From the NCBI RefSeq assembly GCF_003019815.1, contig NZ_CP027773.1, forward strand, positions 4,366,501 through 4,430,500: DNA of 64,000 nt. The letters are read 5' to 3'. This DNA comes from Variovorax sp. PMC12. GTDB taxonomy: Bacteria; Pseudomonadota; Gammaproteobacteria; Burkholderiales; Burkholderiaceae_C. Made by a program: the position numbers and the translations under genes. Shown piece by piece: positions 24,867 to 33,514 of the stretch (position 1 is its first letter; every line of letters starts with the position of its first letter). The notes below the pieces were generated by a model that was not told where the DNA came from, made no database searches, and worked only from the letters and a program-made list of their open reading frames with translations.

Positions 24867-26990
24867 GTGCCGCCCAAGAAACAAGCTCCCCCGCCCACCG
24901 CCGACGCAGCCGCGGCACCGCCGCAGCCGCCCGGTGCCGGCCTGAGCCAGGTGCAGCGCGCGCTGCGCAAGCTCGGGCTGGTGCGCGACATCGACTTCGC
25001 GCTCTACCTGCCGATGCGCTACGAGGACGAGACCCGCATCGTGCGCCTGGTGGACACGCGCGACGGCGACATGGCGCAGGTCGAGGGCGTGGTCACCGAA
25101 TGCGAGGTGGTGTACCGCCCGCGCCGGCAGCTCATCGCCACCATCGACGACGGCAGCGACACCTGCCAGCTGCGCTTCTTCAATTTCTATCCGTCGCAGC
25201 AGAAGCAGCTCGCGGTCGGCGCGCGGGTGCGCGTGCGCGGCGAGATGCGCGGCGGCTTCGTGGGGCGGCAGATCATGCATCCCACGGTGAAGGCGGCCGG
25301 CACCGCGCTGCCCAACGCGCTGACGCCCATCTACTCGACCGTGGCGGGGCTGCCGCAGCCGGTGCTGCGGCGCGAAGTGCGCTCGGGCCTGGCGCGGGCC
25401 GTGCTCGACGAGACCATTCCGGTGCAGATCGGCTTCCGCGGCGCCTGGGACCTGCGCGCCTCGCTGAGCTTCCTGCACTACCCGACGCCCGACGTGGCCA
25501 TGGCCACGCTCGAAGACCACAGCCACCCGGCATGGCAGCGCATCAAGGCCGAGGAACTGCTGGCGCAGCAGCTGTCGCAATTGCAGGCACGGCTGGAGCG
25601 TGCCGCGCAGCGCGCGCCGGTGCTGCCCGCGCCGGCCGAGCCTGCGCCTGCCTCGCTGCATGCGCAGTTGCTCGCGGTGCTGCCCTTCGGCCTGACCGGC
25701 GCGCAGCAGCGGGTGGGCGAGGAGATCACGCGCGACCTCCGCCGCGAGATTCCCATGCACCGGCTGCTGCAGGGCGACGTGGGCTCGGGCAAGACGGTGG
25801 TGGCCGCGCTGGCGGCGGCACGCGCCATCGATGCGGGCTTCCAGTGCGCGCTGATGGCGCCGACCGAAATCCTCGCGGCGCAGCACTTCGGCAAGCTGGT
25901 CGGCTGGCTCGATCCGCTGCTGGCCGAACGCGGCCTGCGCGTGGCGTGGCTCACGGGCAGCCAGAAGAAGAAAGAGCGCGACGCGATGTCGGCGGCGGTG
26001 GAGAGCGGCGAGGCCGCGCTGGTCATCGGCACGCATGCCGTCATCTCGGAGAAGGTGCGCTTCAAGAACCTCGCGCTGGCCATCATCGACGAGCAGCACC
26101 GCTTCGGCGTGGCGCAGCGCCTGGCCTTGCGCGGCAAGGCCGAAGGGCACCTCGAGCCACATCTGCTGATGATGAGCGCCACGCCCATCCCGCGCACGCT
26201 GGCGATGAGCTACTACGCCGACCTGGACGTGTCCACGCTCGACGAGCTGCCGCCGGGCCGCACGCCCATCGTCACCAAGCTGGTGGCCGACCACCGGCGC
26301 GACGAGGTCATCGACCGCATCCATGCGCAGATCGCGCAGGGGCGGCAGGTGTACTGGGTGTGCCCGCTGATCGAGGAGAGCGAGGCGGTCGACCTGCGCA
26401 ACGCCACCGAAACCCGCGACGAGCTGGCCGGCACGCTGGGCGAGCCGATCCAGGTCGGCCTGCTGCATTCGCGCATGCCCACGGCCGAGAAGCAGGCGGT
26501 GATGGCGGCGTTCACCGCCAACGAGATCCAGGTGCTGGTGAGCACCACGGTGATCGAAGTGGGCGTGGACGTGCCCAATGCCTCGCTGATGGTGATCGAG
26601 CATGCCGAGCGTTTCGGCCTCTCGCAGCTGCACCAGCTGCGCGGCCGGGTGGGGCGCGGCGCGGCGGCCTCGGCCTGCGTGCTGCTCTATGCGCCCGGCG
26701 ACAGCGGCCGTGTGGGCGAGGCCGCGCGCGCCCGGCTCAAGGCCATGGCCGAGACCGGCGACGGCTTCGAGATCGCGCGGCGCGACCTCGAGATTCGCGG
26801 GCCCGGCGAGTTCCTGGGCGCGCGGCAGTCGGGCGCGCCGCTGCTGCGCTTTGCCGACCTGACGACCGACACGCTGCTGCTCGACTGGGCGCGCGAACTG
26901 GCGCCCGTGATGCTGCAGAAGCACCCCGACCTTGCGCAGCGCCACATCGACCGCTGGCTCGGCACCAAGGCCGAGTACCTCAAAGCCTGA
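24867..26990 (+). CDS. recG: ATP-dependent DNA helicase RecG
   Basis: 707 aa from a GTG at 24867 with AGAAG upstream. RecG reverses stalled forks and branch-migrates Holliday junctions. N-terminal wedge domain: LYLPMRYEDETRIV, then an OB-fold. Helicase motifs: GDVGSGKT (about 303-310), DEQH (about 408), MSATPIPRTLAM, and VLVSTTVIEVGVDVPNAS; the TRG-type end RRDLEIRGPGEFLGARQSG is present. The extra N-terminal 30 residues are Pro/Ala-rich. The stop codon lies in a hairpin shared with the convergent LysE gene. Confidence 0.95.
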   Translation: MPPKKQAPPPTADAAAAPPQPPGAGLSQVQRALRKLGLVRDIDFALYLPMRYEDETRIVRLVDTRDGDMAQVEGVVTECEVVYRPRRQLIATIDDGSDTCQLRFFNFYPSQQKQLAVGARVRVRGEMRGGFVGRQIMHPTVKAAGTALPNALTPIYSTVAGLPQPVLRREVRSGLARAVLDETIPVQIGFRGAWDLRASLSFLHYPTPDVAMATLEDHSHPAWQRIKAEELLAQQLSQLQARLERAAQRAPVLPAPAEPAPASLHAQLLAVLPFGLTGAQQRVGEEITRDLRREIPMHRLLQGDVGSGKTVVAALAAARAIDAGFQCALMAPTEILAAQHFGKLVGWLDPLLAERGLRVAWLTGSQKKKERDAMSAAVESGEAALVIGTHAVISEKVRFKNLALAIIDEQHRFGVAQRLALRGKAEGHLEPHLLMMSATPIPRTLAMSYYADLDVSTLDELPPGRTPIVTKLVADHRRDEVIDRIHAQIAQGRQVYWVCPLIEESEAVDLRNATETRDELAGTLGEPIQVGLLHSRMPTAEKQAVMAAFTANEIQVLVSTTVIEVGVDVPNASLMVIEHAERFGLSQLHQLRGRVGRGAAASACVLLYAPGDSGRVGEAARARLKAMAETGDGFEIARRDLEIRGPGEFLGARQSGAPLLRFADLTTDTLLLDWARELAPVMLQKHPDLAQRHIDRWLGTKAEYLKA

Positions 26991-27001
26991 GAGAACTCAG
27001 G
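26986..27001. terminator. Short hairpin spanning two convergent stop codons
   Basis: CCTGAG-AGAA-CTCAGG, perfect. The recG TGA lies in the left arm, and the stop of the convergent LysE gene lies in the right arm. There is no T-run, so termination would be weak or factor-assisted. Confidence 0.4.
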
Positions 27002-27629
27002 TCGTCGGCCGGCGCGTGAAGGCGAGGATCAGCCCGAAGCCGACCATCATGCTGCCGCTGATGCGGTTGAACCAGCGCATCGCGCGGCTGCCGTTGGCCA
27101 TGCGGCGCATGCGCGCGCCGAGCAGCGCGTAGAGCGCGATCGCGACCAGCTCGAACACCAGGAAGGTCGCGCCCAGAAGCAGGTAGCTGCTGGCATAGGC
27201 TTCCGGCGCCACGAACTGCGGAAAGAAGGCGGTGAACACCAGGATGGCCTTCGGGTTGCCGGCCGCCACGGTGAATTCCTGCCGCGCCAGCGCGCGCATG
27301 GACGGCGGCGCGGAGGCGTCGCGCGAACCCACGTCGGCCGTGGGCGCCGGGGCGCGCAGCAGGCGGATGCCGATCCAAACGAGGTACGCCGCGCCGATGT
27401 ACTTGATGACGTGGAAGGCCGGCTCCGACGCCACCAGCACCGCGCCCATGCCCAGGCCCGCGACGGCGATCATGATCGCGAAGGCCACCAGCCGTCCGCT
27501 GGCCGCGATGACGGCCGGCGACACGCCGTGCTTGGCGCCGTTGGTCACGGACAGCAGGTTGTTGGGGCCGAACGCCATGTTGATGGCGAAGCAGGCGGGC
27601 AGGAACAGCAGGTAGGCAGACAGTGTCAT
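26997..27629 (-). CDS. LysE/RhtB-family amino-acid exporter
   Basis: 210 aa with six predicted membrane helices. Typical features are the N-terminal FGPNNLLSVTNGAKHG (family GPG/N loop), AYLVWIGIRLLR, and GNPKAILVFTAFFPQFV. Such proteins export single amino acids or homoserine lactones. It converges with recG and lies in the same direction as the GntR gene upstream, separated by 95 bp. A link to the nearby pyroglutamate operon, as a relief valve for glutamate or similar, is possible but not shown. Confidence 0.88.
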   Translation of the reverse strand: MTLSAYLLFLPACFAINMAFGPNNLLSVTNGAKHGVSPAVIAASGRLVAFAIMIAVAGLGMGAVLVASEPAFHVIKYIGAAYLVWIGIRLLRAPAPTADVGSRDASAPPSMRALARQEFTVAAGNPKAILVFTAFFPQFVAPEAYASSYLLLGATFLVFELVAIALYALLGARMRRMANGSRAMRWFNRISGSMMVGFGLILAFTRRPTT

Positions 27630-27724
27630 GGCGCGTCTCCGTCGGCGTTGCGTGGCGGGACCGCCATTATTTCAGCTCGCCGAGGAATGCCGCGACACCG
27701 GGGCGGCCCTTCCCGGAGCCCCGC

Positions 27725-28429
27725 CTAGCTGTCGACGCCGCCCTCGGGCATCTGCCGCGCATAAACCGCGAGCACGATGCGCTCGGAGTGGATCAGGTAG
27801 TCGTTCAGCGCCGCCGAGCCCTCGGCGAACTTGCCGGCCTCGATGAGTTCGAGCAGCTTGGTGTTCATGTCCACGTAGGGTGCGTGCAGGAACTCCGGGT
27901 CTTTCAGCAGTCCGAAGGCCAGCCGCAGCTCGACCAGGATGTGCGCGAACAGCACGTTCAGCCGCTCGCTGTCGGCCAGCTCCACGATGCCCTTGTGGAA
28001 CTCCATGTTCGCCGTGCCCACGCCCAGCCAGTCGCCGGCCTCGCGGCACTTCAGCGCCAGTTCCACCGCCTCGCGCATGTGCTTCTTGGCCGGGTGGCGG
28101 GGGTAGGCCTGTGCCAGCGCCTGGCATTCGATGAGGCGGCGCACACGGTAGATGTCGATGATCGACGCGATGCTGGGCACGGCCACGAACACGCCGCGGT
28201 TCGGCGCGTGCTTGAGCAGGCCTTCCTTGGTCAGCGTGCGGAACACCTCGCGCAGGGTGTTGCGCGAAATCTCGAAGCTGTCGGCCAGCGTGGCCTCCGA
28301 CAGCCGCTGCCCGGGCGAGAACTCGCCCTTCACGATCTTCTGGCGGATGAGCTCCGCCACCCGGTCGTTGAGCGTCTGCGTGCCCGCGGCCGGCGAGGCG
28401 GGCGGTGTGGGGGAAACCTGTCGATTCAT
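27725..28429 (-). CDS. GntR-family (FCD) transcriptional regulator
   Basis: 234 aa. Winged helix at about 20-85: LNDRVAELIRQKIVKGEFSPGQRLSEATLADSFEISRNTLREVFR (in two parts), then GVFVAVPSIASIIDIYRVRRLIE leading into the FCD sensor domain, whose metal/effector residues include EFHKGIV and H-S-E-R-I-V. It is divergent from the pyroglutamate operon, and a perfect GATTGTT-C-AACAATC palindrome lies between them, so it most likely controls that operon and itself. The effector is probably 5-oxoproline or glutamate; this is inference from context. Confidence 0.9.
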   Translation of the reverse strand: MNRQVSPTPPASPAAGTQTLNDRVAELIRQKIVKGEFSPGQRLSEATLADSFEISRNTLREVFRTLTKEGLLKHAPNRGVFVAVPSIASIIDIYRVRRLIECQALAQAYPRHPAKKHMREAVELALKCREAGDWLGVGTANMEFHKGIVELADSERLNVLFAHILVELRLAFGLLKDPEFLHAPYVDMNTKLLELIEAGKFAEGSAALNDYLIHSERIVLAVYARQMPEGGVDS

Positions 28430-28501
28430 GCCGGGAGGTAGGTGGAGGGGGCGTCGGTGCCGCGCGTTTGTAGCAGATTTCCGCCGGCCGCCCGTGCACC
28501 A

Positions 28502-28516
28502 GATCGCACCGCGATC
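28502..28516. promoter_or_regulatory. Inverted repeat, possible activator site
   Basis: GATCGC-ACC-GCGATC, perfect 6-bp arms, about 107 bp upstream of the -24 element of the sigma-54 promoter. That is a usual distance for an enhancer-binding protein site. No matching activator gene is in the window. Confidence 0.3.
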
Positions 28517-28565
28517 AGGGTTTCCATGGGGTCATCCAGGCACCTTTGTTGGGCACACTCGCATT

Positions 28566-28580
28566 GATTGTTCAACAATC
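28566..28580. promoter_or_regulatory. Palindromic operator, likely for the GntR regulator
   Basis: GATTGTT-C-AACAATC is a perfect 7-bp palindrome with one central base. TTGT-N3-ACAA cores are typical of FCD-type GntR proteins. It lies between the GntR gene and the pyroglutamate operon, about 43 bp upstream of the -24 element. Confidence 0.6.
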
Positions 28581-28622
28581 TTAAGAAAATGAGTGGTTCA
28601 GGTAGTTTGAATTGCTCATTCA

Positions 28623-28638
28623 TTGGCACGGCGCTTGC
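28623..28638 (+). promoter_or_regulatory. Sigma-54 (RpoN) promoter of the pyroglutamate operon
   Basis: TTGGCACG (28623-28630), four bases, then TTGC (28635-28638). This fits the -24/-12 consensus TTGGCACG-N4-TTGC and has the required GG-N10-GC spacing. The start of transcription would be near 28650, leaving a leader of about 50 nt before the DUF969 gene. Confidence 0.65.
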
Positions 28639-28700
28639 GTAGACCGACGTGCCGGCGCACATGCGCCAGGCGGCTGTGAACTCCAACACGAAAGACCCAC

Positions 28701-29438
28701 ATGACTCCTGACATCCCTCTCTGGCCGCTGATTGGCGTGGCCGTCATCATTGCGGGGTTCATCCTGCGCTTCAATCCGATGCTGGTGGTGATCGTCACGG
28801 CCATCGTGACGGCCGCCGCCGCGGGCTTCGGCCCCATGGCCATCCTCACGGCCATCGGCACCGGCTTCATCAAGACCCGCAACCTGCCGCTGATCATTCT
28901 TCTGCCGCTGGCGGTGATCGGGCTGCTGGAGCGCCACGGCCTGCGCCAGCATGCGCAGAACTGGATCGGGCGCATCAAGTCGGCCACCGCCGGGCGCCTG
29001 CTCATCGTCTACCTCGCCGCGCGCGAACTCACGGCGGCCATCGGCCTCACCAGCCTGGGCGGCCATCCGCAGATGGTTCGCCCGCTGCTCGCGCCCATGG
29101 CCGAAGGCGCCACCGAAACCCGCTACGGCAAGCTGCCGGAGCGCCTGCGCCACAAGCTGCGCGCCTATGCCGCGGCCACCGACAACGTGGGCCTGTTCTT
29201 CGGCGAAGACATCTTCGTGGCCTTCGGCGCCATCGTGCTGATGACCACCTTCCTGCATGAAGCGGGCATCGACGTCGAGCCGCTGCACATCGCGATGTGG
29301 GGCATTCCCACCGCGATTGCCGCGTTCGTCATCCATTCGTGGCGCCTGCGCCGCCTCGACCAGGCCATCGCCCGAGAGATGGAAGGCACACCGGGCACCG
29401 ACGCCCCGGCCGTTCCCGCCACGCAAGAGGGCCGCTGA
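28701..29438 (+). CDS. DUF969 membrane protein, putative 5-oxoproline transporter subunit
   Basis: 245 aa, about six predicted membrane helices. DUF969 features: LWPLIGVAVIIAGF, FIKTRNLPLIILLPLAVIGLLE, ARELTAAIGLTSLGGHPQMVRP and NVGLFFGEDIFVAFGAIVLM. The C-terminal tail after about 215 is soluble. DUF969 and DUF979 proteins occur as a pair and resemble the two halves of a larger ion-coupled permease. As the first two genes of an operon with pcp and pxp genes, they are best explained as the uptake system for pyroglutamate or pyroglutamyl peptides; direct proof is lacking. Confidence 0.82.
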   Translation: MTPDIPLWPLIGVAVIIAGFILRFNPMLVVIVTAIVTAAAAGFGPMAILTAIGTGFIKTRNLPLIILLPLAVIGLLERHGLRQHAQNWIGRIKSATAGRLLIVYLAARELTAAIGLTSLGGHPQMVRPLLAPMAEGATETRYGKLPERLRHKLRAYAAATDNVGLFFGEDIFVAFGAIVLMTTFLHEAGIDVEPLHIAMWGIPTAIAAFVIHSWRLRRLDQAIAREMEGTPGTDAPAVPATQEGR

Positions 29439-29440
29439 TC

Positions 29441-30397
29441 ATGATTCTCTCGATCCAGCATCTCTACATCCTGGTCGGCCTGATCCTCGCGATCACGGCC
29501 ATCATGACGCTGACCGACCGCCAGCACCCCAAGCGCTACACCAGCGGCCTGTTCTGGGCGCTCTATTCGCTGGTGTTCCTGGTGGGCGACAAGCTGCCGC
29601 CCGCGTGGGTGGGCGTGGGCGCCGTGGCCATGGCCGTCATTGCCGGCATGCGCGGCGTCGGCGCGGGCAAGCACCGCGAGCCCTCGCCCGAGCAGTACCA
29701 GGCCAGCGCCGCGCGCCTGGGCAACAAGCTCTTCATGCCGGCACTGGCGATTCCGCTGGTCACCGTGATCGGCACCGTGCTGATGAGCAAGGTCAAGATC
29801 GGCGACGCCTTCCTGCTCGACCCCAAGAACACCACGCTGGTGAGCCTGGGCGTGGGCTGCGTGGTGGCGCTGGCGCTGGCCTGCTGGCTGACGCGCGAGA
29901 CGCCGGTGCAGGGCCTGCGCGAGTCGCGCCGCCTGACCGACGCGCTGGGCTGGGCCGTGGTGCTGCCGCAGATGCTGGGCATGCTGGGCCTGGTGTTCTC
30001 CGACGCCGGCGTGGGCAAGGCGGTGGCGTACATCACCACCAGCTACATCAACATGGACATCCGCTTCGTCGCGGTGGTGGTGTACGTGCTGGGCATGGCG
30101 CTGTTCACCATCATCATGGGCAACGGCTTCGCGGCCTTCCCGGTGATGACGGGCGGCGTCGGGGTGCCGGTGCTGGTGGGCGTGTACCACGGCGACCCGG
30201 CGGTGATGGCGGCCATCGGCATGTTCTCGGGCTACTGCGGGACACTGATGACGCCGATGGCGGCCAACTTCAACATCGTGCCGGCGGCGCTGCTGGAACT
30301 GCCGGACAAGAACGCGGTCATCAAGGTGCAGGTGCCCACGGCGGCCGCGCTGCTGGTGGTCAACATCTTCCTGCTGTACTTCCTGATGTTCCGCTGA
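29441..30397 (+). CDS. DUF979 membrane protein, putative 5-oxoproline transporter subunit
   Basis: 318 aa, nine or so predicted membrane helices. DUF979 features: LYILVGLILAITAIMTLTDR, RYTSGLFWALYSLVFLVGD, IIMGNGFAAFPVMTGGVGVP and GYCGTLMTPMAANFNIVPAALLE. Starts 2 bp after the DUF969 stop, so the pair is translationally coupled. The GNGFAAFPVMTGG stretch has the look of a substrate- or ion-binding loop. With DUF969 it probably forms one permease. The next gene, pcp, starts 9 bp after its stop. Confidence 0.82.
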   Translation: MILSIQHLYILVGLILAITAIMTLTDRQHPKRYTSGLFWALYSLVFLVGDKLPPAWVGVGAVAMAVIAGMRGVGAGKHREPSPEQYQASAARLGNKLFMPALAIPLVTVIGTVLMSKVKIGDAFLLDPKNTTLVSLGVGCVVALALACWLTRETPVQGLRESRRLTDALGWAVVLPQMLGMLGLVFSDAGVGKAVAYITTSYINMDIRFVAVVVYVLGMALFTIIMGNGFAAFPVMTGGVGVPVLVGVYHGDPAVMAAIGMFSGYCGTLMTPMAANFNIVPAALLELPDKNAVIKVQVPTAAALLVVNIFLLYFLMFR

Positions 30398-30406
30398 GGC
30401 CCTGCA

Positions 30407-31087
30407 ATGAAGAAGACGACCGGTACCGCCGCGCCCCGCGTGCTGCTCGCGGGCTTCGAGCCCTTCGAGAACGACCCCGTCAACCCCGCGTGGGAAATCG
30501 CGCGGTCCCTCGACGGCTGGACCTGCGAAGGCGCCGCGGTGCAGGCGGTAAAGCTGCCCTGCGTGTTCGGCCGTGCCATCGACCGGCTCGATGAGGCGCT
30601 GCTGGCCGGCACGGCGCCCGTGCTGGTGCTGTGCATCGGCGCGGCGGGCGGGCGCACCGAGATATCGCTGGAGCGAGCCGCGCTGAACGTCGACGACGCG
30701 CGCATCCCCGACAACGCCGGCTACCAGCCCATCGACATTCCGGTGGTCGAGGGCGGGCCGGCGGCCTACTTCAGCACGCTGCCCATCAAGGCCATGGTGC
30801 GCGACATGCGCGCGGCCGGCCTGCCGGCGGCGGTGTCCAACAGCGCGGGCACCTTCGTCTGCAACCACATCTTCTACGCGCTGATGCACCGCATCGCGAC
30901 GCAGCCCGCGCTCGCGCGCACGCGCGGCGGCTTCGTGCACGTGCCTTACCTGCCCGAGCAGGCGGCTTCCAAACCCGGTTTCGCCAGCATGGCGCTCGCG
31001 ACGCAGGTCGAGGCCTTCCGCGTGGCGATCCGCACCGCATTGACCGTGCGTGACGACGTGCGCGAGACCGGCGGCCGCCTGCACTGA
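30407..31087 (+). CDS. pcp: Pyroglutamyl-peptidase I
   Basis: 226 aa cytosolic cysteine peptidase (C15) that removes N-terminal pyroglutamate from peptides, giving free 5-oxoproline for the PxpABC enzymes encoded next. N-terminus LLAGFEPFENDPVNPAWE is diagnostic. The catalytic triad is Glu89 (in LERAALN), Cys152 (in FVCNHIFY) and His178 (in VHVPYLPEQ). The length matches the family. It lies between the DUF969/979 transporter genes and pxpA, which makes the order of the operon follow the path of the substrate. Confidence 0.93.
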   Translation: MKKTTGTAAPRVLLAGFEPFENDPVNPAWEIARSLDGWTCEGAAVQAVKLPCVFGRAIDRLDEALLAGTAPVLVLCIGAAGGRTEISLERAALNVDDARIPDNAGYQPIDIPVVEGGPAAYFSTLPIKAMVRDMRAAGLPAAVSNSAGTFVCNHIFYALMHRIATQPALARTRGGFVHVPYLPEQAASKPGFASMALATQVEAFRVAIRTALTVRDDVRETGGRLH

Positions 31088-31137
31088 CCCGATGACCCCT
31101 GTGGCGTGCGCCCGCCGCGCGCCGGAAAAGACGAACG

Positions 31138-31911
31138 ATGAACATCGACTTGAACAGTGACCTCGGCGAAAGCCTGGGCGTGTGGCGCATGGGCGACGAC
31201 GCCGCCATGCTGGATATCGTGAGCAGCGCCAACGTGGCCTGCGGCTTCCATGCGGGCGACCCGGCCGGCATCCTGCGCACGCTGCGCCAGGCCGCGCAGC
31301 GCGGCGTGGTGGTCGGCGCCCACGTGGCCTACCGCGACCTGGTGGGGTTCGGGCGCCGCAACATGGACGTGGAAAGCGCCGACCTGCGCGCCGACGTGAT
31401 CTACCAGATCGGCGCCCTCAAGGGCCTGGCCGCCGCCGCCGGCACCACCGTGCGCTACGTGAAGCCGCACGGCGCGCTCTACAACACCATCGCCCACGAC
31501 GAGCGCCAGGCGCGCGACGTGATCGCCGCCATCCGCGAGATCGACCCCGGCCTGTGCCTGGTGGCGCTGGCCGGCTCGCCGCTGCTGGGCTGGGCCGAGG
31601 CGCAGGGCCTGCGCGCCGTGGCCGAGGCCTTTGCCGACCGCGCCTACACGCCGCAGGGCACGCTGGTGTCGCGCCGCGAACCCGGTGCCGTGCTGCACGA
31701 CGCGCAGGACGTGGCCGAGCGCATGCTGCGGCTCGCCGAGGAGGGCGTGGTGACGGCCATCGACGGCAGCACCGTGCGCATCCGTGCCGAGTCGGTCTGC
31801 GTGCACGGCGACAGTCCGGGCGCGGTCGGCATGGCGCGGCAGGTACGCGAGCGGCTGTCGCAAGCCGGCGTGACCATCGCTTCGTTCGTGGGCACGGGCA
31901 CCGGCGCATGA
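31138..31911 (+). CDS. pxpA: 5-oxoprolinase subunit PxpA (LamB/YcsF family)
   Basis: 257 aa. PxpA is the amidohydrolase-like part of the bacterial ATP-dependent 5-oxoprolinase that opens 5-oxoproline to glutamate. N-terminal MNIDLNSDLGESLGVWRMGDD and the NVACGFHAGDP, GAHVAYRD and VKPHGALYN segments, rich in metal-type Asp/His, are diagnostic. Length is normal (about 250). ATG at 31138 follows pcp by 50 bp. The stop overlaps the pxpBC fusion (ATGA). Confidence 0.94.
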   Translation: MNIDLNSDLGESLGVWRMGDDAAMLDIVSSANVACGFHAGDPAGILRTLRQAAQRGVVVGAHVAYRDLVGFGRRNMDVESADLRADVIYQIGALKGLAAAAGTTVRYVKPHGALYNTIAHDERQARDVIAAIREIDPGLCLVALAGSPLLGWAEAQGLRAVAEAFADRAYTPQGTLVSRREPGAVLHDAQDVAERMLRLAEEGVVTAIDGSTVRIRAESVCVHGDSPGAVGMARQVRERLSQAGVTIASFVGTGTGA

Positions 31912-33500
31912 CCATGCGCTGCCTGTCGGTCAACCTGAATGCCGTGCTGGTCGAGCTCGACGACCTGCCGCAGACGCTCGCGCTGCTGGCCTCGCTGCGC
32001 GCCGAGCCCATCGACGGCATCGAGGAACTGGTGCCCGCCGCGCGCACGCTGCTCATCACCTTCCGGCCCGCCGCGCTGACGGCGGTGGAGCTTGCGCGCC
32101 AGCTGCGGCTGCGCAACCTCGATGCCCGCGAGACGCGCGCGGAAAAGCGCATCGAGATCCCCGTGCGCTACGACGGCGAGGACCTGGCCGAAGTGGCCGG
32201 CCTGCTCGGCGTTTCGCCCGAAGACGTGGTGCGCCGCCACACCGGCAGCGACTACACCGTGGCCTTCACCGGCTTCGCGCCGGGCTTCGCCTATCTGTCG
32301 GGCGGCCATCCGAGCCTGGACGTGCCGCGCCGCAAGGTGCCGCGCACCCGCATCCCGGCCGGCGCCGTGGGCCTGGCCGGCAGTTTCAGCGGCGTGTACC
32401 CGCAGGCCAGCCCCGGCGGCTGGCAGATCATCGGCGTGACCGACACGCCGATGTGGGACCTGTCGCGCGCAACGCCGGCGTTGCTCCAACCCGGCGACTC
32501 CGTGCGCTTCGTGGACGTCACTGCGTCGCCGGTGACGCCGCCCGTGCCCGCGAGCGAAGCGCCTTCCGCATTCGCGGCGGCCGCGCCCGGCGGCTGCGCG
32601 CTCGAGATCCGCGCCGCCGGCGTGCAGGCGCTGCTGCAGGACAGGGGCCGGCCCGGGCAGGCGCGCCAGGGCGTGTCGGTCTCCGGCGCGATGGACCAGC
32701 GCGCGCTGCAGGCGGCCAACCGGCTCGTCGGCAACGCCACCGACACAGCCTGCATCGAAGTGGCCTACGGCGGCTTCCAGCTCGTGTGCCGCGGCGAGGC
32801 GGTGCTGGCCGTCACCGGTGCCGACGGCCCCCTTACGCTGACCCGTGCCGACGGCGCCAGGTGGCCGCTGCCGCGCTACCAGCCCTTCGCTCTGGCCGAC
32901 GGCGACATGCTCTCGCTGGGCGAGCCCGTCGCCGGCATCCGCAGCTACGTGGCGGTGCGCGGCGGCTTCGCGGTCGCGCCGGTGCTGGGCAGTTGCTCGA
33001 GCGACACGCTGGCCCGCATCGGCCCGCCCGCGCTGGCTGCCGGTGACGTGCTGCCTGTGCGTGCCGTGCATGTCGGCGCCGTCGTCGGCGCGCCCGAGAC
33101 GCCGCCTGCCGACCTGCCCACCCTGCAGGAAGAAGTCGTGCTGGACATCGTGCCCGGCCCGCGCGCCGACTGGTTCACGCCCGAGGCCATCGCGCAGCTG
33201 TGCGGCCAGCCGTGGCAGGTCACGCCGCAGTCCAACCGCGTCGGGCTGCGCCTGGCCGGCGATCGGCCGATGGAGCGCGCCAACCTGTCCGAGCTGCCCA
33301 GCGAGGGCACCGCGCGCGGCTCCATCCAGGTGCCGCCCAGCGGCCAGCCCGTGCTGTTCCTGGCCGACCATCCGCTGACCGGCGGCTATCCCGTGATCGC
33401 CTCGGTCGCCACCCATCACCTGGACCGCGCGGGGCAGATTCCCGTGAACGCCCGCGTCCGCTTCCAACCCGTGGCCGGACTCGGCCCGGTCGAACACTGA
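31908..33500 (+). CDS. 5-oxoprolinase subunits PxpB-PxpC, fused
   Basis: 530 aa fusion. Residues about 1-215 are PxpB (KipI/TIGR00370): FTGFAPGFAYLSGGHPSLDVPRR (in parts) and AGAVGLAGSFSGVYPQASPGGW. Residues about 228-525 are PxpC (KipA/TIGR00724, biotin-dependent carboxyltransferase-like): LQDRGRPGQARQGVSVSGAMD, IEVAYGGFQL, SNRVGLRLAGDRPMER, ELPSEGTARGSIQVPPSGQPV and DHPLTGGYPVIA. These two domains are homologous to the carboxyltransferase part of urea carboxylase. In E. coli they are separate genes. The ATG overlaps the pxpA stop, so all three subunits are coupled. The next gene supplies biotin carboxylase and BCCP. Confidence 0.92.
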   Translation: MTMRCLSVNLNAVLVELDDLPQTLALLASLRAEPIDGIEELVPAARTLLITFRPAALTAVELARQLRLRNLDARETRAEKRIEIPVRYDGEDLAEVAGLLGVSPEDVVRRHTGSDYTVAFTGFAPGFAYLSGGHPSLDVPRRKVPRTRIPAGAVGLAGSFSGVYPQASPGGWQIIGVTDTPMWDLSRATPALLQPGDSVRFVDVTASPVTPPVPASEAPSAFAAAAPGGCALEIRAAGVQALLQDRGRPGQARQGVSVSGAMDQRALQAANRLVGNATDTACIEVAYGGFQLVCRGEAVLAVTGADGPLTLTRADGARWPLPRYQPFALADGDMLSLGEPVAGIRSYVAVRGGFAVAPVLGSCSSDTLARIGPPALAAGDVLPVRAVHVGAVVGAPETPPADLPTLQEEVVLDIVPGPRADWFTPEAIAQLCGQPWQVTPQSNRVGLRLAGDRPMERANLSELPSEGTARGSIQVPPSGQPVLFLADHPLTGGYPVIASVATHHLDRAGQIPVNARVRFQPVAGLGPVEH

Positions 33501-33514
33501 TCGAGAGTCTTCCG

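Noticed and set aside
23164..24918. 584-residue open frame on the minus strand
   Set aside because: Antisense to the TIGR01777 epimerase and the start of recG. Composition is shadow-like and there is no ribosome site or domain.
24852..26945. 697-residue open frame on the minus strand
   Set aside because: Antisense to recG, which has all helicase motifs.
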